Source of the DNA: Acidovorax sp. sif1233
GTDB lineage: Bacteria; Pseudomonadota; Gammaproteobacteria; Burkholderiales; Burkholderiaceae_C
Direction: 5' to 3'
Length of the DNA stretch: 64,000 nucleotides
NCBI RefSeq assembly: GCF_019218755.1
Contig: NZ_JAHUWZ010000006.1
Coordinates: forward strand, 248,001 to 312,000
Positions 16,532 through 26,181 of the stretch are shown one piece after another. Below the pieces are notes generated by a model that was given only the letters and a program-made list of their open reading frames with translations, made no database searches and had not been told where the DNA came from. A program made the position numbers and the translations under genes. Within the stretch, counting starts at the first letter, position 1. Every line of letters begins with the position of its first letter.

Positions 16532-17761
16532 TTACTTCCTGTCGACCACCAGGTCTGACAGCACGCGCAGCAGGGCGCGGTTGACCTCTTCCAGGTCGAG
16601 CTCATAGGTCTCGCACAGCTGGCGGATGGCGCTGGCGTCGTCCGTCTCCAGCGCGCAGGCCATCTGCAGGCCTTCGGTGTAGGGGCCGGTGCGCAGCACC
16701 GTGGCATCGTAGATGCGCTCGGACAGGGGCAGGCGCCGCAGGATCGTGCCCAGGGATTCACCCAGCAGCTCGTCGATCTGCGAGAGCAGGCCGCACAGGT
16801 AGATCTCGCGGCGCAAATCGTTTTCCACGCCCGCGTCCAGCAACTGCGCGGTCAGGCGGGCGCGCATCACCATGGCCTCGCGCACCGGGTGCATGTTGGG
16901 GTCCGTGCTCGCGTGGGGCAGCTGGTCGGACAGCCAGCGCTTGATGGAGCCGTAGCCCATCATCACCAGGCCCCGGCGCAGCGAGTCGATTCCGGTGCGC
17001 AGGCCGAGCGCGGCCGAGTTGGTGTACACCATGAAGCGGTAGGCCAGCAGCGGGTCCTCGCCCATGATGGCCTCGAAGGTCTCGAGCGATTGCTCGTCGT
17101 CGATGGCCTTCATGAGCTTGAAGATCACCGCGTGCGAGGGCTGCTGGGGGTGGTGGCGCAGGCTGTAGAGCACGTCCTCCGACGGCCAGCCGGCCAGCGC
17201 CAGCGCGTTGTTCTGGTCCAGGCAATGCTCCATGAGCGCGCGGCTGGCGACGTTTTCGTACATCTGCCCGGCCAGCACCGGGCTGGCGGCGCGCAGCGGC
17301 TGCGCGGGCGCGCCGGGACGGGCGGGCGCGGCCTGCAGCGCCGCCACGGCGTCTTCGGGGCGCAGGGTGAGCAGGCTGTTGTCGAAGCACTGGGCTATGT
17401 CGGGTTCTGGCAGCTTGCCCAGTTCACCCCGCCACACCAGCTTGAGGCCCCGCTGGTGCGCGGACCTGACGCGCGTGTAGATGGCGGAATCGGCCAGCCA
17501 GCCGCCCCGCACCTCGATCCACGGGGTGCCGCGCGGCGCGTGCTCGAGCATGTCGCACAGCAGCTGGCGGCTCTGGGGCGACAGCAGGATCGGCGGGGAA
17601 CTGGCCGACCAGAGCTCCTGCAGCGTGCGCAGCAGATGGGCGGCATCGACCAGGGCCGTTGCCTCGCTGTGCACGTAGAGCTGGATGCCGGCGAGTTTGC
17701 GGGCGCGGCTCCACAAGGGGCGATAGCCCAGAATCAGGCTGCCAAGGACAGATTGGACCAT
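16532..17761 (-). CDS. EAL-like/HDOD domain signalling protein
   Basis: 409 residues. The C-terminal half (about 200-400) is an HDOD domain: IFKLMKAIDDEQSLETFE, LLAYRFMVYTNSAALGLR, IDSLRRGLVMMGYGSIKRW. The N-terminal half resembles a degenerate EAL domain of the YuxH type but lacks an evident EAL motif and metal ligands, so c-di-GMP hydrolysis is unlikely. Proteins of this kind act as signalling scaffolds, sometimes in motility. It lies 69 bp beyond the flgL stop in the same direction, so it may be the last gene of the hook transcription unit. Confidence 0.82.
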   Translation of the reverse strand: MVQSVLGSLILGYRPLWSRARKLAGIQLYVHSEATALVDAAHLLRTLQELWSASSPPILLSPQSRQLLCDMLEHAPRGTPWIEVRGGWLADSAIYTRVRSAHQRGLKLVWRGELGKLPEPDIAQCFDNSLLTLRPEDAVAALQAAPARPGAPAQPLRAASPVLAGQMYENVASRALMEHCLDQNNALALAGWPSEDVLYSLRHHPQQPSHAVIFKLMKAIDDEQSLETFEAIMGEDPLLAYRFMVYTNSAALGLRTGIDSLRRGLVMMGYGSIKRWLSDQLPHASTDPNMHPVREAMVMRARLTAQLLDAGVENDLRREIYLCGLLSQIDELLGESLGTILRRLPLSERIYDATVLRTGPYTEGLQMACALETDDASAIRQLCETYELDLEEVNRALLRVLSDLVVDRK

Positions 17762-17830
17762 GTGCTCTCAGGCAAATGTACGGGGGCCTGTTCCCGGGTG
17801 GGGGCATCCCCTCCACCGCGTGAGCAGGTC

Positions 17831-19084
17831 CTAGCTAATGAAGTTGAACAGAGACAGCTTCTGGACCTGGGCATAGGACTTGAGCGCAGCCTCATAGCCC
17901 ACCTGCTGGTTCTGGAAGTCCGAAATTCCCTGGATCATATCGAGATCCTCGGCGCGTGAGCGGTCGCTTTCGAGCTGGATGGAGCGCTTTTCCTGGTCGC
18001 CCGTGATGCGGTCCGCGCGGTTGAGCAATTCACCCGCATAGCCGCGCATGTTGTGCATGCGCTCCAGGCCGATGTCCATGTTGCCCAGCGCCTGCCCCAC
18101 GGCCTGCGCCGCCGCATTGCTGTTGGGTGCGTTTCGGATGCCGTTGATCGCGCTGTCCATGGTGCTGAACATGCTAGGGCTGGGCTGCAGGGTGATGGTG
18201 TCCCCGTTGGCCGGATTGCCCTTGATGTCGAAGGTCAGCCCCGGAATGCCGGTGACGGCAATGGTCACCGGCTTGTCCGATGGAAAGTCGGGCACCACCA
18301 CGGCGGGGGAGACGGCGCCGGTGGTGGTGTTGGTGAGGGTGTAGGTGGCGGTCGTGGTGCCGGGCGTGGCTCCGGGGCCGACGGCGCTGAACGTGATGGT
18401 GTAGTTGTCGCCGGTCACCAGGCTCGGGTCCACGGGCGTGATGGCCGTGGTGTTGAGGATGCGCCCGGTGGGAATGGCGCTGATGCCGGCGGTGTAGACG
18501 CCGTCGCGCTGCGGGTCGAACATGAAGGCGGCTTCGCCGTCCAGCGCGCCGGGAATGGTCACGCCGGAGCTGGCCGCCTGCCCGGGCAGCCCGTCGAAGC
18601 TGTAGTCCGGCGAGCTGCTCAGCGGGCCGAGGAACGGCGCGAGCGCGCTGCCCAGCGCGCCCAGCAGCGGAATGCCGTTGGTGTCCTTGCGGTTGGCCAC
18701 TTCCACCAGCTGTTCGCGCAGGCCCTGCAGCTGGTTGGCGATGGTGGTGCGCTCGTTGGGTGTGAGGGCGGCATTGCCGGCGCTCACCACCAGTTCGCGG
18801 AAGTTCTGTACCAGATTCACGGCATCGCCCAGGGCCGATTCGGCCTGCGCGATGGCGTTGCGCTGGGTTTCCAGCGCGCGCTGCTCGGTCTGGATGCGGG
18901 CCAGGCGGTTGATGGCGCGCTCGGCCTGCGCGGCCGACACCGGGTCGTCGCTCGCCCGCACCACGCGCTTGCCCGAGGTCAGGTTTTCCTGCAGGTTCGA
19001 CAGGCTGGTCTGCCGCGTGCCCAGATTGCGCAGGGCGTTGTCATACATGTTGGCGGTGCCAAGGCGGTAGATGCTATTGCTCAT
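17831..19084 (-). CDS. flgL: Flagellar hook-filament junction protein FlgL
   Basis: 417 residues. N-terminal YRLGTANMYDNALRNLGTRQ and the flagellin-like LSNLQENLTSGKRVVRASDDP are the hallmark of HAP3. The C-terminus (QVGYEAALKSYAQVQKLSLF) forms the coiled-coil partner. The middle holds a Thr/Val/Gly-rich insertion around residues 195-300. It is exported through the flagellar type III system and joins FlgK to the filament. AGGAG precedes the ATG. It follows flgK by 26 bp. Confidence 0.95.
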   Translation of the reverse strand: MSNSIYRLGTANMYDNALRNLGTRQTSLSNLQENLTSGKRVVRASDDPVSAAQAERAINRLARIQTEQRALETQRNAIAQAESALGDAVNLVQNFRELVVSAGNAALTPNERTTIANQLQGLREQLVEVANRKDTNGIPLLGALGSALAPFLGPLSSSPDYSFDGLPGQAASSGVTIPGALDGEAAFMFDPQRDGVYTAGISAIPTGRILNTTAITPVDPSLVTGDNYTITFSAVGPGATPGTTTATYTLTNTTTGAVSPAVVVPDFPSDKPVTIAVTGIPGLTFDIKGNPANGDTITLQPSPSMFSTMDSAINGIRNAPNSNAAAQAVGQALGNMDIGLERMHNMRGYAGELLNRADRITGDQEKRSIQLESDRSRAEDLDMIQGISDFQNQQVGYEAALKSYAQVQKLSLFNFIS

Positions 19085-19110
19085 GTCGAACTCCTAACTC
19101 CTGTCCGCAT

Positions 19111-21087
19111 TCAGCGGCCCAGGCCCTGCAGCAGCGAGTCAAAGATGTTTTGCGCGATCTGGATCATCTTGGAAGATGCCTGGTAGGCCTGCTGGTATTG
19201 GATCAGCCTTGCGGCCTCTTCGTCCAGATTCACCCCCGAGATCGCGGTGCGGTCCCGCTCCAGGTTGGACGCGATGGTGGTGGACAGCTCGGCGGCGAAC
19301 AGCGCGCTCTGCGTGCGGGTGCCCACCTGGGCGATGGCGCCCGCGTAGCCGTCGCTGAGCGTGGAGTCGTCGAACATCTTCACGTCGCGCAGGCCCATGA
19401 GGGCGCTGGCGTTGCCCGAGTTGCGGGTGAACGTGTCGCCGTACTGGGGGTCGGCGGCGTTGCCGATGACGACCGTGTCGCCGGTGTTCGGCGAGCCCTG
19501 CAGCTTGATCTCCCAGCCGTTGATGGAGATGGCCGCGCCGGGCGTGTAGGGCTGTGCGGCGGCGATCGTCGTGGGGGGCGCCGTGCCGCGGTCCAGCACG
19601 TCGTAGGTGGTCGGCGGGCCGGCGGTGAAGCGCAGCTGCACCCCGCCCAGGATCGGCGGCACCGCGGCCGGGTTCGCATTGGCCGGCAGCACCAGCCCCG
19701 GCGGGTTGGGCAGGCCCGTGGCCTTGAGCCCCGACAGCTGCAGCGTTCCGCCGTTGGACGTGCCCATGGCCGCGTTGACCGGATTGGCCACCGCCAGGTC
19801 GCGTGGCGAGTACACCAGGGACTGGATGTTGGCCGCCGCCGTGCTGAACGGTTTGAACAGCATGCGCTCGCCGGGGTTGCCGGGCGTGGTCAGGTTGAAG
19901 TTCAGGCCGTCGATCTGCAGCGTGGCGAGGTTGGCCGCGTCGGTGAAGGGGGTGGACTTGCCGTCCGACAGCCGCACCACCTGCCCGGCCGTGCCGGTGG
20001 TGAAGCGGATCTCGTAGTCCGACGCCGCGAACTGCGTGGGGCCGGTGAACGACACCGTGCCGACGCCCGCGCCATTGGTGTGGCCCGGCATGCTGGTGGG
20101 TACCGCGAACAGGTCCTTGCCCAGCGCGCCGTCGAGCGTGAGGCCCAGGTTGTGCTGGTCGTTCATGGTCATGCCGATGGCCATCGCCATGCGGCCCAGC
20201 AGGTTGCGGCCTTCGCTCAGGTCGTTGTTGTTGAAGCGCAGCAGGCCGGACATCGACCCGCCGCCCAGCACGTTCTCGTCCATTTCCACGGCCGGTGCGC
20301 CGGGCCGGTTGAAGAACAGCTTGAGCTGACCGCTGCCGGGAAAGGCCGTCGCATCCCCGACCGACAGGCTGGTCGCCGTGGTGCCCAGCACCAGGGGCTG
20401 GCTGCCCGCCACGAACAGGCCCACGGTGCCGTCGTCGGCCGGGATCTGCGTGGTCTGCACGTACTGGTTGATGTCGCGGATGATCTGGTCGCGCTGGTCC
20501 AGCAGGTCGTTGGGCGTCTGGCCGTTGCCCTTGGCGCGCGCGATCTGCTCGTTCACGCTGGCCATCTGCTGGGCCAGGCTGTTGACGGCCGTCACGCTGC
20601 TCTGCAGCTGTTCGGTGACGGTGTACTGGATCTCGTTGATGCGGTCGGCGGCCGAGCGCATGCGCGAGGCCGTTTCGTCCATGCGCGTGAGCACCACGGT
20701 GCGCGCCGTGATGTCGGTGGGGGCGCTCACCACGTCCGAGAACGCATTCATCATGTCGTTGATGGCGGCACCCAGGCCTGCCGTGCCGCCGCTGAAGACC
20801 TCCTGCAACTGGCGCAGGCGCTCGGCCCGCACGATGTCGGAAGACTGCACCGAGCCCGCCGTGGCCGACTGGCGCGTGAGCAGCTCGCTCTGGTTGCGCA
20901 GGATGGTCTGCACGTCCACGCCCTGGCCGATGTAGCCGCCGCCGGTGAACTGGCCCTGCACGGTCTGCAGCACCACCGTCTGGCGCGAATAGCCAGGCGT
21001 ATTGACGTTGGCGATGTTGTGGCCCGCCGTCTGCAGGGCCACCTGGTTGGCCAGCAGGGCGCGGGCGCCGACGTTGAGAAGACTCAT
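19111..21087 (-). CDS. flgK: Flagellar hook-associated protein FlgK
   Basis: 658 residues, normal for the family. N-terminal LLNVGARALLANQVALQTAG followed by HNIANVNTPGYSRQ is the rod/hook signature, and the C-terminus ends with NLDEEAARLIQYQQAYQASSK and related heptads that pack with the N-terminus. It is the first junction zone protein at the hook tip, exported with the help of FlgN. It follows flgJ by 20 bp. Confidence 0.96.
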   Translation of the reverse strand: MSLLNVGARALLANQVALQTAGHNIANVNTPGYSRQTVVLQTVQGQFTGGGYIGQGVDVQTILRNQSELLTRQSATAGSVQSSDIVRAERLRQLQEVFSGGTAGLGAAINDMMNAFSDVVSAPTDITARTVVLTRMDETASRMRSAADRINEIQYTVTEQLQSSVTAVNSLAQQMASVNEQIARAKGNGQTPNDLLDQRDQIIRDINQYVQTTQIPADDGTVGLFVAGSQPLVLGTTATSLSVGDATAFPGSGQLKLFFNRPGAPAVEMDENVLGGGSMSGLLRFNNNDLSEGRNLLGRMAMAIGMTMNDQHNLGLTLDGALGKDLFAVPTSMPGHTNGAGVGTVSFTGPTQFAASDYEIRFTTGTAGQVVRLSDGKSTPFTDAANLATLQIDGLNFNLTTPGNPGERMLFKPFSTAAANIQSLVYSPRDLAVANPVNAAMGTSNGGTLQLSGLKATGLPNPPGLVLPANANPAAVPPILGGVQLRFTAGPPTTYDVLDRGTAPPTTIAAAQPYTPGAAISINGWEIKLQGSPNTGDTVVIGNAADPQYGDTFTRNSGNASALMGLRDVKMFDDSTLSDGYAGAIAQVGTRTQSALFAAELSTTIASNLERDRTAISGVNLDEEAARLIQYQQAYQASSKMIQIAQNIFDSLLQGLGR

Positions 21088-21107
21088 GGCTTACCTCGGC
21101 TTTCTCA

Positions 21108-22028
21108 TCACGCCTGGGCGCGCTGTACGCGCAATGCGCTGTTGATGGCGCCGCTGAGCTTTCGGGCGTATTCGGGGTCGGTGGCGTAGCCCGCCTTTTG
21201 CAGTTCGGCCGCATAGGCCACGGCGGAGCCGCTCTTGGCGGTGGCCTGCGCCTTTTCGTAGCGGGGGTTGTCCGTGATCAGGCGGGCGTAGTCCCGGAAC
21301 GAATCCTCGTACGAGTCGTAGGCGCGGAATTTGGCCGTCACCTTCTGGGGCTTGCCGTTGATGTACTCGGTGGTGGTGATCTCGGCCACCTTGCCTGTCC
21401 AGCCCTTGCCGGCCTTGATGCCGAACAGGTTGAACGAGTTGGAGCCGTCCTTGTTCCGGATCTCGCTCTTGCCCCAGCCGGTTTCATGGCCGGCCTGGCC
21501 CAGCATGAAGCTGGCGGGAATGCCGCTGTCCTGGGCCACGCGCTCGGCGGTGCCCGAGAGGTGCTGCACGAAACCCTCGCGGCCCTTGGGGGCCTGCAGG
21601 GTGGCCTCCGCGGGGGCTGCCGTGGCCGGCGCGGCGGCGCGGGGCAGCGCCTGCTGCTGCAGGCTCAGGGTGGAGGGCACGGAGAAGTTGGCGTCGGCGC
21701 CCCCCATCTGGCGCGACAGCTGGCGGGCGATCGCCTCGGACAGCCCGCCCTGCATGCCGGACATGCTCACGGACAGTTGCTGGTCGAGCATGTCCTGCCC
21801 CAGGTTGGCCTGCTCTCCCTCCATGAGACCGGATTTCATCGTGGCGTCGCGCATGCTCTTGATCAGTTCGCGCATGAACAGCGACTCGAACTGCTTGGCC
21901 ACCTCGCGCGTGGTCTGGGCGCTGCTGGCCGTGCCCGCGTCGTACTTGAGGGAATTGAGCGAGCGGATGTCCACCGCCAGCGCATTGGATGTGCTGGTGG
22001 TGCTGGACGAAGGGAGTGTGAGGGCCAT
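21108..22028 (-). CDS. flgJ: Flagellar rod-assembly muramidase FlgJ
   Basis: 306 residues from the ATG at 22028, which has GGAGG seven bases upstream; the frame extends two codons further only through a TTG. The N-terminal half (to about 110) is the rod-binding domain (REVAKQFESLFMRELIKSMR). After an Ala/Pro linker the C-terminal half is a GH73 glucosaminidase (SFMLGQAGHETGWGKSEI with the catalytic glutamate). It clears peptidoglycan for the growing rod. Fused two-domain form, as in enterobacteria. A family A repeat separates it from flgI. Confidence 0.95.
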   Translation of the reverse strand: MALTLPSSSTTSTSNALAVDIRSLNSLKYDAGTASSAQTTREVAKQFESLFMRELIKSMRDATMKSGLMEGEQANLGQDMLDQQLSVSMSGMQGGLSEAIARQLSRQMGGADANFSVPSTLSLQQQALPRAAAPATAAPAEATLQAPKGREGFVQHLSGTAERVAQDSGIPASFMLGQAGHETGWGKSEIRNKDGSNSFNLFGIKAGKGWTGKVAEITTTEYINGKPQKVTAKFRAYDSYEDSFRDYARLITDNPRYEKAQATAKSGSAVAYAAELQKAGYATDPEYARKLSGAINSALRVQRAQA

Positions 22029-22085
22029 GGTCAAGCCTCCTGCGCTGGGCTACCCACAGACAGTGAATTTGGCGCTGCCCAGGCC

Positions 22086-22162
22086 AGTGCACCCGTGGAA
22101 CTGGCTTCGCCAGGCCACCGGGTGCGTCCCCCTTTGGGGGAAGGCGCGAAGCGACTCAGGGG
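22086..22162 (-). repeat. Structured 3' repeat, family A copy 2
   Basis: Between flgI and flgJ, starting 6 bases after the flgI stop on the minus strand. It contains in order CCCCTGAGTCGCTTCGCG, a CCCCC-AAA-GGGGG hairpin, and an outer stem GCACCC/GGGTGC enclosing CTGGC-GAA-GCCAG. Outer and inner stem pairs differ from copies 1 and 3 in a compensatory way. Confidence 0.85.
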
Positions 22163-22168
22163 AAGCAT

Positions 22169-23320
22169 TTAGATCACTTCCAGCTCGGCGTTGAGCGCGC
22201 CGGCAGCCTTGATGGCCTGCAGGATGGCCAGCAGGTCCTGCGGCGTGGCGCCCAGCGTATTGAGCGCCTTCACCACGTCCGCGAGCTGGGGCGAGGGCGG
22301 CATCTGGATGATGTTGCCCGGCTCCTGGTTGATGCGGATGTCGCTTTGCTGCGCCACCACGGTCTGCCCTTGCGAGAGAGGGGCAGGCTGGCTGATGATG
22401 GGCGTGGAGCTGATGGTGATCGAGAGGTTGCCGTGCGCGATGGCGCAGGGGCCCAGCGTGACCGCCTGGTTGAGCACCACCGAGCCGGTGCGCGCATTGA
22501 TGACGACCTTGGCCGAGGGCGTGGACGACTCCAGCGCCAGCTCTTCCAGGTCGGCGATGAAGCCCACGCGGGCGCCGGGGTCGAGCGGCGCGCGCACCTG
22601 TACCGTGCGGCCGTCCAGCGCCGTGGCCAGGCCGCTGCCCAGCTTGGTGTTGATGGCCTGCGCCACGCGCCGCGCGGTCTGGAAGTCGGAGGCGTTGAGC
22701 CCGAGGTTGATGGTGTCGCCCTCGTTGAGCGGCGTGGGCACGGCGCGCTCGACCTGCGCGCCCTGGGGAATGCGGCCCGCGCTCAGGTGGTTGATCTGGA
22801 CCTTGCTGCCGCCGGCCGAGGCACCCGCGCCGCCCACCACCACGTTGCCCTGGGCGAGTGCGTAGATCTCGCCATCGGCGCCGCGCAGCGGCGTGACGAT
22901 CAGCGTGCCGCCCTTGAGCGACTTGGCGTTGCCCATGGAAGAGACGTTGATGTCGATCATCTGGCCGGGCTGGGCGAACGCGGGCAACTGCGCCGTGACG
23001 ATCACGGCCGCCACGTTCTTGAGCTGCAGCTGGCCAGCCGCGCTGGGTGGCAGGCTGATGCCCATCTGCTGCAGGTAGTTGGACATGGCCTGCGTGGTGT
23101 AGGGCATCTGCGTGGTCTGGTCGCCCGTCCCGTCCAGTCCCACCACCAGGCCGTAGCCCGTGAGCTGGTTGGTGCGCACGCCCTGCACCGCCGCCACTTC
23201 CTTGATGCGCAACGCGTGCACGGGCATGGCCAGGCAGGCGGCCACGAGGGCCAGCAGCAGCCACAGCGCGCGCGCGGAGCGTGGCAGGAGGGAATGGGAC
23301 AAGGCTTTCATGGCATCCAT
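22169..23320 (-). CDS. flgI: Flagellar P-ring protein FlgI
   Basis: 383 residues. A cleavable signal peptide is visible (ARALWLLLALVAACLAMPVHA, cut near residue 36), followed by LRIKEVAAVQGVRTNQLTGY and GLVVGLDGTGDQT, the FlgI signature. It assembles the P ring around the rod in the peptidoglycan layer. Neither the first ATG nor the one at residue 4 has a strong ribosome binding site. Unusually, 403 bp of repeat-rich sequence separate it from flgH. Confidence 0.95.
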   Translation of the reverse strand: MDAMKALSHSLLPRSARALWLLLALVAACLAMPVHALRIKEVAAVQGVRTNQLTGYGLVVGLDGTGDQTTQMPYTTQAMSNYLQQMGISLPPSAAGQLQLKNVAAVIVTAQLPAFAQPGQMIDINVSSMGNAKSLKGGTLIVTPLRGADGEIYALAQGNVVVGGAGASAGGSKVQINHLSAGRIPQGAQVERAVPTPLNEGDTINLGLNASDFQTARRVAQAINTKLGSGLATALDGRTVQVRAPLDPGARVGFIADLEELALESSTPSAKVVINARTGSVVLNQAVTLGPCAIAHGNLSITISSTPIISQPAPLSQGQTVVAQQSDIRINQEPGNIIQMPPSPQLADVVKALNTLGATPQDLLAILQAIKAAGALNAELEVI

Positions 23321-23723
23321 TGTGGGCGGCCCCGCCAGGAACTAAAACCCAAAAAGAAGCGGGTTCACCGGCTTATTGCATGGGTTCCCGGGCGGGTGGG
23401 GAACGGCCAGTGGTGCGCGGAAAACCAGGCAGGCGCTGGTGCCGCGCTACCGGAGAAAGTATGAATGAAAACAGCCTCTACCGCTTTATGGGTAAGCGCT
23501 AGAAGCTATAAATTATGTAGCAAACTGGGGCGAGGATTTTTCACAACGGTCAGACATCCCGAAGCCTCAAAACCCCAGGCTTTGTGCCCCCGGCGCATCC
23601 AGAAACCACACCCGTAAAAACTGGCGCGGCCAAAGGCCAGCGCCACCGCGGATCCGGCTTTGCCGGGCCGGGGGTGGCGTTCCCCCTCAGGGGGGGAAGG
23701 CGCGCAGCGACTCAGGGGGGAAT
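23321..23723. other. 403-bp gene-free gap between flgH and flgI
   Basis: No reading frame in this gap is convincing. It holds, from right to left, family A copy 3 directly beyond the flgH stop, then a family B repeat at about 23484-23520 (ctaccgctttatgggtaagc and following bases), and the upstream sequence of flgI. No promoter for flgI could be identified with confidence, although one would be needed if the repeat ends transcription. Confidence 0.7.
23640..23720 (-). repeat. Structured 3' repeat, family A copy 3
   Basis: Directly beyond the flgH stop. Contains CCCCCCTGAGTCGCTGCGCG, a C-run/G-run hairpin and a CCGGC-AAA-GCCGG hairpin within a GCCACC/GGTGGC-like outer stem. Same orientation as all other copies. 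Confidence 0.85.
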
Positions 23724-24413
23724 CTAGAACGGCGTGATGGTATTGAAGAACCGCCCCATCCAGCCCATGGCCTGGGCCTCGCCCTGCGCGCCACGGCCAC
23801 GGGATTCCACCCGCACATTGGCCACCTGGGTCGAGTTGACGATGCTGCCCGGCTGCAGCGCGCGCGGATCGATGGTGCCCGAGAAGCGCAGCACGTCCAC
23901 GTTCTGGTTGACGCCGATCTGCTTCTCGCCCGTCACGACCAGGTGGCCGTTGGGCAGCACGTCCACCACCGTGGTGGTGATCGACCCCGTGAAGGTATTG
24001 GCGCTTTCGGTGCCGCCCTTGCCGGAGAAGGTGTTTTCCGAGGCCGCGCCCAGCGTGGTGCGGTCGGCCAGCGATTTCTTCACGAAGGGCAGGTTGGTGA
24101 TGCCGGCCGAGGCCTCGGAGGTGCGGTCCACCGTGGAGGAGGATTTCTGGCTGGCCGTCACGTTCTCGACGATCATGACCGTCACGTTGTCGCCCACCAT
24201 GCGCGCGCGGCGGTCTTCGAAGGCGGGGCGGTAGCTGGCCTGGTGGAACAGGCCGCCCGTGACCGGTGGCGGCGTGCGCGGGGCGGCGGCCAGCGGAGGG
24301 GGCGTGGTGGGAAGGATGTCCACCGGCGGGGGCGGCGACATGGTGGCGCAGCCCGTGAGCAGCAGGGCGCCCGCGGCGGCGGCCAGGGCTGGGAGGCGTG
24401 TGGAGTGCAGCAT
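23724..24413 (-). CDS. flgH: Flagellar L-ring lipoprotein FlgH
   Basis: 229 residues from the ATG at 24413. The signal peptide ends in a lipobox (ALLLTGC), so it is an outer-membrane lipoprotein forming the L ring. Conserved blocks include RARMVGDNVTVMIVENVTAS and NGHLVVTGEKQIGVNQ, ending WMGRFFNTITPF. A GTG at 24437 overlaps the flgG stop (GTGA) and would add eight residues before the signal peptide; the ATG gives the more usual signal length and has AGGA upstream. Confidence 0.94.
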   Translation of the reverse strand: MLHSTRLPALAAAAGALLLTGCATMSPPPPVDILPTTPPPLAAAPRTPPPVTGGLFHQASYRPAFEDRRARMVGDNVTVMIVENVTASQKSSSTVDRTSEASAGITNLPFVKKSLADRTTLGAASENTFSGKGGTESANTFTGSITTTVVDVLPNGHLVVTGEKQIGVNQNVDVLRFSGTIDPRALQPGSIVNSTQVANVRVESRGRGAQGEAQAMGWMGRFFNTITPF

Positions 24414-24433
24414 GGCGAAAGGTCCTGTCGTCG

Positions 24434-25216
24434 TCACAGCTGGCTGAGCTTGGCCAGCATCTGGTCCGAGGTCTGGATGGCCTTGGAATTCATTTCGTAG
24501 GCGCGCTGGGTCTGGATCATGGTGACCAGCTCTTCCACCACGTTGACGTTCGAGGCTTCCAGGAAGCCCTGCTTGAGAATGCCCAGCCCGTTGGTGCCCG
24601 GCGTGCCCTGCTGCGGCTGGCCGGAGGCGGCCGATTCCTTGAACAGGTTCTGCCCGATGGGCTCCAGGCCAGCCGGGTTCACGAAGGCCGACATGGCCAG
24701 GTTCCCCAGCGGCTGGGGCTGGGTGTTGCCCTGCACCGTGGCGGACACCACGCCGTCGGCGCTGATGCTCACGCTCGTGGCGTTGGGGGGCACGGTGATG
24801 CCGTTGGCCACGGGCAGGCCGCTGGAGGTGACGAGGCGGCCCTGCGCATCCACCTGGAACGAGCCATCGCGCGTGTAGCCCAGGGTGCCGTCCGGCATGG
24901 TCACTTCAAAGAAGCCGTTGCCGTTGATGGCCACGTCCAGGTTGTTCTTGGACTCCTGCAGGCTGCCCTGCACGAAGTTGCGGCTGGTGGCCACCGTGCG
25001 CACGCCCAGGCCCAGGTGCAGGCCGGTGGGCAGCTGGTTCTGTTCGGTGGTGTTGGCGCCCACCTGGCGCAGGTTCTGGTAGATCAGATCCTCGAACACC
25101 GCGTTGTTGCGCTTGTAGCCGGTGGTGGAGACGTTGGCCAGGTTGTGCGAGATGACGTCAAGCTGGGTCTGCTGGGCAGACATGCCGGTCTTGGCGATCC
25201 AGAGGGAGTTGATCAT
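24434..25216 (-). CDS. flgG: Flagellar distal rod protein FlgG
   Basis: 260 residues, typical length. Begins [20 protein letters not shown] and carries [23 protein letters not shown], the rod signature; the C-terminus holds [20 protein letters not shown]. It forms the distal rod. AGGAAG precedes the ATG. It follows flgF by 45 bp and possibly overlaps flgH. Confidence 0.96.
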   Translation of the reverse strand: MINSLWIAKTGMSAQQTQLDVISHNLANVSTTGYKRNNAVFEDLIYQNLRQVGANTTEQNQLPTGLHLGLGVRTVATSRNFVQGSLQESKNNLDVAINGNGFFEVTMPDGTLGYTRDGSFQVDAQGRLVTSSGLPVANGITVPPNATSVSISADGVVSATVQGNTQPQPLGNLAMSAFVNPAGLEPIGQNLFKESAASGQPQQGTPGTNGLGILKQGFLEASNVNVVEELVTMIQTQRAYEMNSKAIQTSDQMLAKLSQL

Positions 25217-25261
25217 GGTGTGCTTCCTTCCTTGGGCGATGCGGGCGTGGGTGGTGCCGCG

Positions 25262-26002
25262 TCAACCGTTCATGCCCAGCAGCTGGCTGGCGGTCTTGTC
25301 ATTGGTCTCGGCGGTCTGCAGCAGGCGCATCTGCTGCTCGAACTGGCGCGATGCGGCGATCATCCCGACCATGCTCTCGACCGGGTTCACGTTGGAGCCT
25401 TCGACGGCCCCCGCGAGCATGCGGGCGTTGGCATCGTTCGCGATGGGATCGCCGGACGTGGTGCGAAACAGGCCGTCATCGCCGCGCTTGAGCGGGTCTT
25501 CCAGCGTGGGGGTGGCGAGCTTGAGCCGGCCGATGGCCTGCGCGGGCTGGCCCGCGGCCTTGGCGGTGACCGTGCCGTCCGAGCCCAGCGTGACCTCGGC
25601 GCCCGGCGGGACGTCAATGGGCGCTCCGCCATCGGAGAGCACCGGCAGCCCGGTGGGCGTGAGCAGCTGGCCCGTAGCCGACAGCTCGAAGGTGCCCGCG
25701 CGGGTGTAGGCCTCGGTGCCGTCCAGGCCCTGCACGGCAAACCAGGCGTTGCCTGCGGCCATGGCATCGAGATTGCGGCCGGTGCGCTGCACGGGACCGG
25801 GCGTGTTCACATGGCCGGAGGTGGCTTCGAGCGCGAACACGCGGGTCTTGGAGCCGTCGCCCTGCAGCGGCACCGAGCGGAAGGTGGAAAGCTCCGCGCG
25901 AAACCCCTGGGTGGACGCGTTGGCGAGGTTGTTGGACAGCACGGCCTGCCGGTGGGCGGCGGCGTTCGCGCCCGTCATCGAGGTGTAGATGATGCGGTCC
26001 AT
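25262..26002 (-). CDS. flgF: Flagellar proximal rod protein FlgF
   Basis: 246 residues. Begins MDRIIYTSMTGANAAAHRQ, with AVLSNNLANASTQGFRAELS as the rod motif and SNVNPVESMVGMIAASRQFE at the C-terminus. Proximal rod component. A good GGAG site precedes it. It is separated from flgE by 179 bp containing a family A repeat, although these genes usually form one continuous operon. Confidence 0.95.
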   Translation of the reverse strand: MDRIIYTSMTGANAAAHRQAVLSNNLANASTQGFRAELSTFRSVPLQGDGSKTRVFALEATSGHVNTPGPVQRTGRNLDAMAAGNAWFAVQGLDGTEAYTRAGTFELSATGQLLTPTGLPVLSDGGAPIDVPPGAEVTLGSDGTVTAKAAGQPAQAIGRLKLATPTLEDPLKRGDDGLFRTTSGDPIANDANARMLAGAVEGSNVNPVESMVGMIAASRQFEQQMRLLQTAETNDKTASQLLGMNG

Positions 26003-26084
26003 GGTGCGATGCTCCTTTCAGTACCCTGCAGTGCTGCGTGCCGTGCGCAGCGTGTGCAACCGGCGCGGCCCAGGCGCGGGCAGC

Positions 26085-26177
26085 CGCGCAAGGGCCGCCC
26101 CGCCGCGCTGGCTGCGTCCCCCTTCCGGAGCGCACAGCGCGCCGAGAGAGGGGGAAGGCGCGAAGCGACTCAGGGGG
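26085..26177 (-). repeat. Structured 3' repeat, family A copy 4 (variant form)
   Basis: Starts 4 bases beyond the flgE stop on the minus strand with CCCCCTGAGTCGCTTCGCG, then CCTTCCCCC; the distal part differs from copies 1-3 and resembles copies 6 and 7 (GGGCGGCCCTTGC on the minus strand). Same orientation as the others. Confidence 0.75.
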
Positions 26178-26181
26178 TGTT